64,000 bases of DNA, from NCBI RefSeq assembly GCF_020184175.1, contig NC_065532.1, positions 3,038,001-3,102,000 of the forward strand, given 5' to 3'. The notes beneath the pieces were generated by a model. That model saw nothing but the letters and a program-made list of their open reading frames with translations, was not told the origin of the DNA and made no database searches. Origin of the DNA: Aphis gossypii (taxonomy: Eukaryota > Arthropoda > Insecta > Hemiptera > Aphididae). This document shows, piece by piece, positions 26,081 through 36,506 of this stretch. The translations under genes were made by a program, and so were the position numbers. Each line of letters begins with the position of its first letter. Position 1 is the stretch's first letter.

Positions 26081-27832
26081 TGTTTATAATTAATTGTATG
26101 CATACATACTATATCAAAATACTTATTTTATCACTAGGTATAATATATTTTAAATGTCTTAAAAAAATATATTTAAATGTTTAAAACACCCTAAAATGTA
26201 TATTTACACTGATTTCAGAACTAAAAAATAAAATTCAAGGTACTCATACTCGGAAAAACATTGGATTTTTTAACGTTGTGGTTCACTCTAAACAGTCGTA
26301 GGAAGATTCACTAGTAGGTATAGCTTACTTGATTGGGACACATACTTGGAGAAAAAGGATTATTATTATTACGTGACAATGGTTTAAAATAGAACTACAA
26401 TTTTAGTCAAACACGTATTTTTGTTTAAAGTGTAATAATAAAATTGATTTCATGGACAATTGCTCCTCTAGAGCAGACGTAGGTATAAATGCAGACACAA
26501 AAAAAAAGTAATTAATTAAACTAAAGAGGAATGTGACAAAAACGTAACTTGTTTCGAGCTCAATAAAGTATTGATGGTGCTATACATATAGACTATATGT
26601 GATATAACGCGCAGTCTACGTGTACAATTTTCTTGGAGAAAAAAAATATATATGGATGAACGTTCGATATAAAATTCGTGTGTAAAATACACTTTATCGT
26701 GTTTGGAAAAAAATGAAAGTGGATTAGTAATGACGATGTTGAATGAAGACAAGTTGACTGTTGCACTCAAAACCACCACACTCCAATATTGTAAAATTGG
26801 ATATAGTGACGGGAAAATGATCGGGTGTCGCGTATTTGCAAAATTATATTTTTTTGTTAAAAGTATGTATGCAAGTTAGTATATTTAATTGATCGACAAA
26901 GCTTGGTGTCTCTTGAAAAGTTATTGATAGAGGATAGTGAATCCAAATTACTAATTATTAATTACAATAAAAATTAAAAATAAAATAACTTAAAGAAAAC
27001 CTACTTTTCTTAGTACACTATTATTTTATTAATATTATATTATATTATATTATATTATATTATATTATGTATTTATATGTATTTATATTTAATAAAAAAA
27101 ATAAAAATAGTAACTTTTTTTTTTTTTTTGAAATATTCAATAAACATGTATATTCTATACAACACGTCATCAAGTATTACTTCTTGTATTTCTCGGCTTT
27201 AAGCTCCGAATCATCAATCAATTTGTAAAATAAATTACAATCTTTGACGATAGTGGAAATAGGAATGACTTGATAAAACGCAATTTAGACAAGAATATCG
27301 TAATGTCCTATTTTTGAGGCAATCTAAGATGAAACTAACCATCGTATTTACAACGATATATTTTATCAATAATAAATAATGAACGAATGTATAAGTTTAA
27401 TCTCTAGTAATTTTTTGTAATTTTAAAATGCTGTAACATGGAAATAACATCATGACCAATATTTCAGAGGATCAAATATGGTAATGAATATTGTTAAAGA
27501 ATGTATGGTGTGAAACACTATTATTATAAAAAGGCAGCGACTTTTAAATATTGCAATAATTAAAAAAATGACACATTTTAAAATACTTCAACAGATTATT
27601 AAAAAAATTAACTCGAAAACAGAACAACGTTAAAATATATGATAGTAACGATAAACTTATCATTTTAATAAAATTATAATTCTAATAAATTACTCTAAAC
27701 GTGGAAAATAACGTGAAATTTTATTTTTTAATCCTATTTTGCTAAACCACTAATGCAATCGTGGTTATCAATCTCATACAATACCTATTATAACAATACG
27801 CATATTATATAATCTGAATTTATTCACATCGC
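26081..27832. other. AT-rich noncoding stretch with microsatellite
   Basis: AT-rich background with the ATATT array described separately and a poly-T run at about 27116-27129. The 87-codon minus-strand frame at 26516-26779 has no motif and background composition, so I treat it as chance. Confidence 0.6.
27032..27068. repeat. ATATT pentanucleotide microsatellite
   Basis: About seven tandem ATATT units with little interruption, then AT-rich sequence with two GTATTTATAT-like direct copies. Likely variable in length between individuals. Confidence 0.9.
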
Positions 27833-28720
27833 GAGAGATCACTTTCCTTTTGGGCCGGGTTTGTTAAAATTACTTTAGACTAATTAAATTAGAAATTCCA
27901 GACGTTTTGATACACATAAATCGCACTACAAGTACTCGAGCGCTCCTAATAAAAACTTTGGGACAGACATGCACATTTTCACCATTATAATTACACCGTT
28001 CACGTCTTCTACAACATAATAATATACCTACGTCGTGTAGAAGGAAATCTAAATTATATTATATTATACCGAGTTCTGATGTTTCTATTGACATAAAACT
28101 ACGGTGCCCAAAACCAAAATTGTAATATTGTATTACGGCTATTGTTAAACGATTCGAATTTGCGATACGTTTAAGCATCATCCCGTAGGTGTTTAACTGT
28201 TGGGAATTATATTCGAAACGTTCGTCAAACATATTATGAATGCGCCGACAGATTGTCTTCGATTATTATGTCTACACCTATAAATGCGTATTTGCGTTAA
28301 ACAAGGCTACACATTACTTCACGTCTCTTAAAGAGTTCTTACAATGCCGTCAGTATAATGAACATTGTCACGTTGCATATTGTCTCCAATTGATAGCGTA
28401 CGATTTCCCGACAAACGGTCTCGACATAAATCTCGGCATTACTCGGTCGTATCTGTATAATACTAGTCGTGTCATTTAAGAGAAGGGACAAGCAAACGGT
28501 GCGAATTTCTAATACGTATATAACTCTATTACACGATTCGTCTGTAACCTGACCCAGTATTGTGTACTATAATGTGTCAATTGGTATTTGATTAGTTTAT
28601 TTTGACAATAAACGACTGTCTGTGCCTTTGAAATCGAATTACTACCCGTATCAGATGGCTTATCTTAATTGAGTATAATTCCCGACTTACTGAGTATAAA
28701 CTTTGGTAAAGCACTGTGTA
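27833..28720. other. GC- and CpG-shifted island
   Basis: CpG is scattered through this segment (for example 27840-27990 and 28140-28500). A 79-codon plus-strand frame (28240-28479) has balanced composition, including several Cys and His, but I recognise no domain. Without a family match I do not call it a gene. Regulatory or untranslated DNA is equally possible. Confidence 0.4.
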
Positions 28721-29224
28721 AGGATTTTAATTTTTTTGCGATTCTCTATAAAAATTTAAAATGTATTTTAAAATAAAAAAATAACCTACTGGAATAACCT
28801 ACATACTTTTTTAAAAGATGATGAAGATTTGTTTCTTTTAAACGATTATTGTAGTTCTTAATAAATTGCTTTAACAGAATACTAGACTTGATATTAAAAT
28901 TGTATTAATTTATACTAATACTATTTTAAACAGAAGTTATTGTGAATTGTAAAATAATGTAAGTTTCTTTTAGCAATCAGTAATCAATAATCACTTTATT
29001 ATTATACGATTCCTGAATTTATATTTTAAATTAAATATAGCGAGGTATTATATCATTTATTTCGAGTTAAAGATCAAAGAAGATCAAGAATTACATTACA
29101 AAAAACATGTAAGTACATAACAATTGAATATTGAAATAGAGTTAATTTATATTATGTGATATTATTATAATATTGTTTTACAGAGAATTACTGTCTATTC
29201 ATTAAAAAATAAAATAAAAGACTT

Positions 29225-30125
29225 GTCAAGTTAGTAACGCTCTGCAGTAGGTCATTAAAGTGGATGTATTAAATTTGAATCCAATAATAGAAATCATTGT
29301 ATATAAAAAACGATTCTGAACAGAGATGATTTGGTCTAGGATATAATTTCCAGTAGTTGGTGAAAAAGGTGGTTTATGGTTTTAATGCCTGAATACGCCA
29401 AAATTTAACTTTTTTAATAATTATAATTATATGCCAAACTTATGGAAAATTTTGTATTAAATTTTCAACTCTTAGCTACTTATGCAACAATTTTTATGAA
29501 TTATATCTACAAAATAATTTGTAAATATACATGATTTTGACTAATTTTTGTCAGTATTTGAAGTTCAAATGCTAATAAAAAAAAAATTGTGCCTTTGTAT
29601 ACCTATAAATATAATTATATTCCTATTTTCTATGTAAAGAAAATGCTAATCTAAATAACTAGTGAAATTTTCAAGTATCTACGACTTATGCTTTTTGAAT
29701 AATATAACAAATATTGAAAATCGTTTGAGAATAAATTGTTATCGTAGGTGATTTTAACGTAGGTATATCTTAAAAATTTTAACTGTAAACATTTATAAAA
29801 AAAAATTATGTCTAACCATTTTCGATTTTTTTTAACTACAATAATAACAACTCATAGGGAGCCTGGTAATAAATTTGTATCACAAATATAAACATTTTGT
29901 GAAAATTTCAGGTACTTATTTACAATGATTAGTTTTTTAGTTACAAACATTTAAGAATGACCTAAAAATGTACCAAGAATATTCATTCTACCATAGACAC
30001 CATTCTCGAAGTTTGAAGTTTAAGCAATATTTCGAAAAGTTAAGCTGTACACCGACACAAAAACAAAAAAAAAGCACACATCATTGTAAAACCAATGCAT
30101 TCATCACTTCGTTCAGAATCTTAAA
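29225..30125 (+). repeat. Dispersed aphid-type repeat, longest copy
   Basis: The early part (about 29255-29315, ending AACGATTCTGAAC) matches the reverse complement of the copy at 51.8-52.0 kb. The late part (about 29885-30120) matches the copy at 32.1-32.3 kb. It ends with ACACATCATT and TTCATCACTTCGTTCAGAAT. From memory this is a high-copy aphid family whose transposon class I cannot name. I see no terminal inverted repeats or reverse transcriptase here. The 80-codon frame at 29968-30210 runs over its 3' end and is not a gene. Confidence 0.7.
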
Positions 30126-30390
30126 TAAAATAAATAATTTCATACAAAATACAATTCAAAAAATTTTAAATTTCTATAAAAATATTTTAAACTATAATAA
30201 TATCATGTGATGAAATTTGTAAAATATCTGCAGTTAAAATATGTTGTTGTATTATAATAAAACATTTATAGTACCAGTAAAATTATGTGTATATTTATTT
30301 CATGTACTTCGAAAGAACATAATAAGTTCCTCAAAATAAGTTTCATGTCTCTATTATAAAATTTAAATTTAAACGTATAGGTATTATACA

Positions 30391-31583
30391 TAGGGTTCTG
30401 AATTTGAAATATTTCAAAAAAAAAAAATTGAAAATTTCACACTTCTAGAAAGATTTCAATGAAATATTGAAAAATATTTTTTCGTCTTTTAAACGTTTTC
30501 AGTTGTAGATAATTAGAAATATTATATGGATTTTACAAAGAAAATATTGATAGTAAATAACTTATCAGTTATCATTTGTATCAACCAAGATTTACGAACT
30601 ACTATTACCTATATGCAGTCGACTCTCGATAACTCAAACCTTGATAACTCGAAATTCTCGTTATCTCTAATAAGTAAAATTCCCCTTCAAATAACAATAA
30701 AACTTAATGTTAAAAAAATCTTGTGAACTCGAAAAATAATTAAACAATATATCGATATTTCAAATTTTCTTAATCAAATTTAGAACTAAATACATGTAGT
30801 AATATAAGTATAAGACGATATCGCCTCCGATATATTAGATATAATGAAGACATCAAAGACCCGCAAATAGAACCATAGTGTACCATTACAAGTAAAAAAG
30901 CGACACTTGCTTTAGAAAAATTACGTAAATATATTGAATCAATAAATTACACCACTCAATTATTCAGAAAATAGAATATAGAACAATTTTTTAAATAAAA
31001 ATAAACAATAATCTTTAGACCAATTCTTTAAAAATAATTTATAGGTAATAAAGTTATGGATAATTTTCTATTGAAATGTTAACTACTAAATTAATTAAAA
31101 AATGTTTTCTTAAAAAAAATAAATTTTTTGATAACTTGAAATATTTATTAAGGTGAATTTTCCCCCTCCTCTGTTTACTTCGAGTAACCCAGAGTACACC
31201 GTATTAATATGTTAATGGTAATAAATTAAGTTTTTTACTGTATAACTTATTAAAATATACTATATTAATATTAATTTTATTATATTATATCGATTATTAC
31301 TTATTAGTTGGAACTTTATTTCCTATTGATTATTATTATTATTATTAGTTATGTTTTTTATAGTTAAATGAGGGCATTGTTATATCATAGATTTGTAAAA
31401 TAACTTCTACATTATAATTAAATGTGTTACATATTTTCTATGTTTTATACAATTAACCAACTTATAAAAATGTTCACTTAAAAGTTGAAAAAATTATAAA
31501 GTTGTATTTATAATATTTTTATTTTTCATTGAAATTAAATATTTCATGAGATTTTCATGAAAAATTGCATGATTAAATCCCTA
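30391..31583. mobile_element. Probable hAT-like element split by a nested insertion
   Basis: The left end begins TAGGGTTCTGAATTTGAAAT. The right end, as reverse complement, begins TAGGGATTTAATCATGCAAT. Both continue into ATTTCAATGAAA followed by A/T-rich sequence containing AAAATATT. TAGGG-type ends fit hAT elements. The putative 8-bp flanks (30383-30390 and 31584-31591) match at only 5 positions, so the boundaries are uncertain. The pogo-like element at 30616-31201 sits between these ends, which makes this the older insertion if the pairing is right. No transposase is visible in its own sequence. Confidence 0.4.
30616..31201 (+). mobile_element. Pogo/Tigger-like transposon remnant with transposase C-terminus
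   Basis: The left end reads CAGTCGACTCTCGATAACTC. The right end is a degenerate inverted copy (as reverse complement CGGTGTACTCTGGGTTACTC). TA follows the right end (31202-31203); the left neighbour is TG. Between them, 30894-30971 translates to KKATLALEKLRKYIES and then INYTTQLFRK up to a TAG. This resembles the ALExLRxYIE region near the C-terminus of pogo/jerky-type DDE transposases. An acidic stretch (NEDIKDPQIEP) precedes it, with an in-frame stop, and a frameshift separates it from DDIASDILDI upstream. The DNA-binding and catalytic domains are missing. Confidence 0.65.
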
Positions 31584-31619
31584 ATTTTGTATTATAATAT
31601 ATTAAAATAATTGTTTAAA

Positions 31620-31930
31620 GTTTATATAGTTAATCAATCGCTTACGACTAACCTCAGTATGTGTGTATAGAATCAACTATGAATCCATTATTATTGTCGA
31701 CGAATGTGAGATGTGACAAACTGACAACAGCTCGGCCTTTGGACGGTCTTGCAGAGTTTGTAGTATAGATCACTGCGTTCAAACTACGACTGACGACTTG
31801 ATCATGAGACTGGAGTAATGATGATTATGTTAAACGCAATCAATAATAATAACAACCAATAGAAAAGTAGTTTAGTAAGTCTTCATCGCGCTGATTGGCT
31901 GTATGATGCGAAGACCCACATATGCCATGC
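31620..31930. other. Small GC-shifted patch with CCAAT-type motifs
   Basis: Less AT-rich than the flanks. It contains an inverted CCAAT motif (GATTGGCTG near 31892), a CCAAT (31856-31860) and short imperfect dyads such as GTCTTC/GAAGAC around 31880-31915. There is no open frame of note. It could be a small regulatory element or the edge of an old repeat. Confidence 0.3.
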
Positions 31931-32084
31931 CTAATGTTTTTATTTAATAATTATTATTATTGTTATTCGTTTAATGACCTTATAATATTATTATATAACA
32001 TATTTTCCGAATGTAAGAATAAATAATTCAAAAAAGCCAAAATATTTTGAAAACTTAACTATATGATATATATATATATAACAC

Positions 32085-32312
32085 TAATACAAACATTTTG
32101 TGAACAATTTAAATACTTACAGTGATTAACTTTTGAGTAACAACCATGCAAAAAAATCGATTTAGTCAAAAACTGATTTTGCATAAAGATTCCCATTTTT
32201 CCGTCACTTTTTTCTTTTGATTTTCTCGATTTTGTAAGTTATGCTGTACACAGACACAAAAAAACACACATCATTATAAAATCAATATATTCATCACTTC
32301 GTTCAAAATATA
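32085..32312 (+). repeat. Dispersed aphid-type repeat, 3' partial copy
   Basis: Matches the last quarter of the copy at 29.2-30.1 kb. Both contain CAAACATTTTGTG or a near copy, a TACTTACAGTGATTA-like block, a CTGTACAC-GACAC block, ACACATCATT and TTCATCACTTCGTTC in the same order. The 5' part is absent. Same orientation as the larger copy about 2 kb upstream. Confidence 0.65.
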
Positions 32313-32799
32313 AAATGAGATTTAGTAATAAAAAATATTTATTAAACCCACTGGCTGAATTTCTTTACATTTAAGATAATTTATAAAGTATCTTTTATGT
32401 TGCCTTCTAATTAAAAATTGATGCTTACCATGAAAGAAATAGAAAATATTAGTGATTTTTCAAAGCTTTGAATAGAATTTTCACAAGAAAAAAAATTATT
32501 ATTGTAAAATTATTAGCTGTTGTCTGTAATTAAAGTTAATATCTTAATAAAAATTTATAATTATTTTAGTATATCATAGTTATATTTAAGTTATCTGATA
32601 ATCTTTTTTTCATTATATTCTTATTGATTTATGGTTAAATTATACTACTCCAGTCTATCATAAATTATTGTCCGTTTTTATAAAACAATAATTATTTATC
32701 GCGTAAAGACAAAATAATATGATTTCATTACATTGTCGATAATGTGTGTATGACTACTATGACCATATTGATATTATTTCTATAAATGTTTCTTTAGTA

Positions 32800-35250
32800 T
32801 ATTATCAATGTCGATGGTCGTCCATCAGTAAATTCTGGCACCGTATATTATTAGTTACCACTATATTTTGTTATTAACCACCACCACTGCCACATTATTA
32901 TCTGCAACCATAATTTCGTAACATACTGTAGAATTGTTACCGATAAGCCCCACACAATCGGTCGCCTGGGCCTGAGATTCGTCTTTAAATCACCATTAAA
33001 GTACTGCTGCTATACTTATACTGCTAATAAATAATAATATTATTATTATTATTATTATTGCCATACCATTGCGACGATTTCCTGCGAAAACCATCGGTGA
33101 CGCTGAATGGCGGAACCGTTGTCCGCCGCACGGGTTTTGGCACCGAGTCATCTGGCCGTCGTCGGCACGGCGCGTATGAAATACGACCGTTGAAAATACG
33201 ATACACGCTCACAAAACCCATCCCCCCACAGCAACGACGGCGATGACTGCGACGACAAAGACGAGGACGATGGCGGTATCGCTTTTATATATGTGTGTTT
33301 TATATACTATATATAAGTATATTATATATATATATTGTGTAGGTTTTTATTTATTGATCGAGAATTTATAAAACATAAATATTAAAAACAACAACGCCTC
33401 TCTCCGGTAAGTCGCGCACACGATATTGTCGGTCCGCATACAGCACCGGTCGATTGCACGGCAAAACTCGTAGCAGGGCGTCCTCGGGTAAATTATGACA
33501 CGACCGTATCGCCGGCGGCGGTGGAAGCCGCGTTTCGACGTCGAGGTTAAACGCCGCGCACACGGGCCCGAGCACAATATACGTTCACCGGAGACGTGGC
33601 GGTAATGAATCGGCCGGGCCGTCGAGGAGAAAAACCGACGTTATATTTTTGCCCAGCGCGAAAAAAAAAAAAGAAAATAATAAAACAAAAGTGCACCTGT
33701 GGGGACGAGGAACCTTTATTAGTTTTCCACGGGTTCCGGTAGTTTGCAGTGTATACTGCCCGATGGCGATGACTGCTTCTCGACTTACACGCGAACACTG
33801 TTAACGTCCCGAGGCGGTAAGGGCTTACACACATAATATATATTATATACGATAGAGCGAGAGAGGCGGCTGATGCAGTTTCGGAACGATGACGGGCGAT
33901 TTAATGCGACAGGGTCGGAGAGTGTGTGTTGAACCGAAGTAAAACGGGAACTAGTGGTAGGCACGTAGTTATCTTCTCGAAGAATAAATAAAATTTATGT
34001 CGTATAATATATAACCGAGTGGTTAAATGCGTACGGACTTAGTGTGACGAGAACGTAGGCGTGAGAAGATCTGCACGGTTTATATGACGGGAAAGGAGAA
34101 TATAATTTCTTGGATCATTGATCTCCAGAAAACTTTTGTAACAAATTTAAATATTTTTTTACGTTTATCGTCGCACTACTAGGTTTTTTTTCGGTAAGAT
34201 AAACAAAGAGTACACGGTTTTTATTTAAACACTTTTACTTACCGAGTTAATCGTCGACAACGATGTAGTGACATAATATCGTGCGTGCACTTTCAGGAGT
34301 ACACCGATATCCTCTTTGCTAAAATAATTATCACTTACTATACTAACTCCTCGTAAACGGTCGTTATTTAAATTCCTATTAAAACAATGTAGACAGTTTG
34401 ACATCGCACGGCGGATTATTGAACGATCGTAAAATCAATGCAATTGTGAGACCATGGACGATCACCGATGAGCCCTAAATAAAAATCATACGGAAGAACA
34501 TTAAAGGAAAAGAGAAAAAATGTATAGACATGGCTTAGTAACTTACTCATCATCGGGTTAATCTTGAGATTTCATTAGCTCTTTAGCAACAACTGCGAAC
34601 TGTATTTTCATAATATTATATATAATTGCAGTATTTTTCCCATCTATAGTCTGGCTGATCTGCAATTTTAATTTACCCGGTCCGTATTATATGCACGTGA
34701 TATTTTCAAAGGGATTACTCCATTCTAATATCGCGAAGCGTTCGAATGCGGAGTATAATAAAGACCAGTGAGCTTATATTTACTATATATATGTATATGA
34801 TTTTTGCACTTGTGTAGTATACCTGTGTGTACATATTATGTGTGTGTATATATATATTACACATATATAGTGAACGTCGTCCGCTGTTTATGACGATTAC
34901 GCCCATTTTCTGGGGCGGCGGTATTAAGTGGATAATAATATAATAAAGTCGAGTGTAATAATTCTGTGCATACACGTACTTGATTGTGTAGTGTGTGTGT
35001 GTGTAAAGACATAATCACTCCGAGACCCTTTCAAACCACATGTCCATATCACTTTCTATTTGGCTTTGTCTAGTCGCGTGCTATTACGCGTAATGAAAAT
35101 ACTACCGCCCTATTCTGATGGAACGGACAAGAAGAAATAAAAACACTGCCAAGACCCTCTGCACGTCGACGATACTTCTGCACCATAAGAACGTATTGCA
35201 CTATATTTTCATCTGCTGCAAGGCAATTGTAAACGATATTGGTATATAAA
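32800..35250. other. Largest CpG-rich island of the window
   Basis: The stretch from about 33060 to 34100 is the most G+C- and CpG-rich in the window, with many CG dinucleotides on both strands. Open frames overlap on both strands (33024-33246, 33347-33577 and 33547-33834), so composition rather than coding explains them. No domain, splice-consistent exon or signal peptide can be supported. ATT/AAT (33031-33060) and TA-rich tracts interrupt it. In insect genomes lacking heavy CpG loss such islands often mark promoters, 5' UTR exons or enhancers. I favour an unannotated 5' region of a nearby gene. Confidence 0.45.
33031..33060. repeat. AAT/ATT microsatellite at the island edge
   Basis: Short AAT units switch to an uninterrupted ATT run, forming a self-complementary tract just before the CpG-rich block. 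It encodes the poly-Asn stretch in the overlapping minus-strand frame. Confidence 0.85.
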
Positions 35251-36118
35251 TAATAATTTATGCAAAGGCTTTTTAAAAATATACCAATAATATATACTGA
35301 TCTCCGTTATTCTGTAGACGAGGTTGACAGCAGTATTCACGATTAGCGATGTCGATAAAACCTCTCTCTGTTTGTTAGATATTTTATAGTCCCCAAAAAC
35401 TATAAGTCATTTCAAAATGGAAACTGTATAGGGGTATAATGGGTTTAGCACAACAATAGATATGTCTACTGATGGTATGTAAATCATAATAATACTATAC
35501 ATTATACTGTATATAAGACATTCGCTGTGTACGCTGGAATGGATTATTATCTATAATCTGTATAAACTATATTATACGTATTATACAGGACATGATGGTT
35601 TTTGTTTGCTTATTATATTCGAAAATTATAATGAAGGTTATAAAAGTTACGAGAAAAAAATTATCTAACAATCAATGCACTTTTTTTTTTGGCACACCCA
35701 AACTTATTAAATATATATTAAAATAAAATGTCTATTGACTTGCGAGATTAAAATAATAATTACCACCACTATCAGTATAAAACAAGATCTAGAGACATTG
35801 ATCTCTGGTATTTTAAAAATCGGCTTCTTATAAATTATTAAAAACTATTGCCGTTTAGATTCAGGGACACGAAAGATAAATAATATGATTTATATCAAGA
35901 ACTATACTCACAATATTGAGGTAGTAAACTTTCGCTCCATTTGTCTGCAAAAGTTGTAGATTTCTATAATTCTCGGAAGGTTTACAGGTACGTACAGTAA
36001 CCACGAGAGAGCGAAAATGATTACGAAATCTTCTTAAAGTTCACTGATGTACATGAATTAAATAATTACACACTGTACAATATATTTGAATAGTATACAT
36101 TATATATATTTGTATGTA
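35251..36118. other. Mostly AT-rich noncoding stretch
   Basis: Transition from the CpG-rich island back to AT-rich DNA. A TTATAGT/ACTATAA pair around CCCCAAAA lies near 35375-35400 and is probably chance. No gene is recognised. Confidence 0.5.
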
Positions 36119-36506
36119 CAGTGTGTTTTTGCTAAGTGGAACCACTAAATATTATAGTTGAATGACCTTGGATTTAAATAGGGTTTTTCGAATACATGAA
36201 AAGCAATACTAAAATACAAATTTGAATCCTTTTAGGTAGTGGCTGTACATAACAATTTCCTTTTTTTGAAAAGCTACTACAATTATTCCATTCAGCATAA
36301 AAATCTAAAAAAACAACATTTTAAGTATACATATTTTTTTTCAAAAAAAAAAAAAAAACCCATAATTTGTGATGCACTGAATTCATGTACTGAATTTAAA
36401 TTGGGATTTTCTCTAAATATTTATTTTGGTTCTCTTTTTTGTCTTTAAAAAAAAACCATATTTCAATTCAAAGTCATTTCGATAAAATATTTAGTGGTAC
36501 ACACTG
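36119..36506. mobile_element. TA-flanked MITE with long imperfect inverted repeats
   Basis: The left end is CAGTGTGTTTTTGCTAAGTG, then ACCACTAAATATT. The right end, as reverse complement, starts CAGTGTGT and goes directly to ACCACTAAATATT, so it lacks a 14-base block present on the left. The inverted similarity continues through AATGACCTTGG / AATGACTTTGA and AAATAGGGTTTTT / AAATATGGTTTTT, about 55-60 bp in total. TA borders both ends (36117-36118 and 36507-36508). The 69-codon frame at 36239-36448 is AT-rich noise spanning its middle and right part, not a gene. Confidence 0.75.

Noticed and set aside
30526..30726. 66-codon open frame
   Set aside because: Overlaps the terminus of the pogo-like element and its flank; no motif.
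33366..33575. Minus-strand frame with FNLDVET, reminiscent of the start of mature integrin alpha chains
   Set aside because: The rest of the frame does not resemble an integrin, a stop lies just upstream with no acceptor or signal peptide, and overlapping frames in this CpG-rich block show that composition keeps frames open.
35375..35400. CCCCAAAA loop between 7-bp arms, recalling a ciliate telomere unit
   Set aside because: Single unit in AT-rich DNA; no tandem repetition.
36239..36448. 69-codon open frame
   Set aside because: Lies wholly inside the MITE at 36119-36506 and includes translated poly-A.
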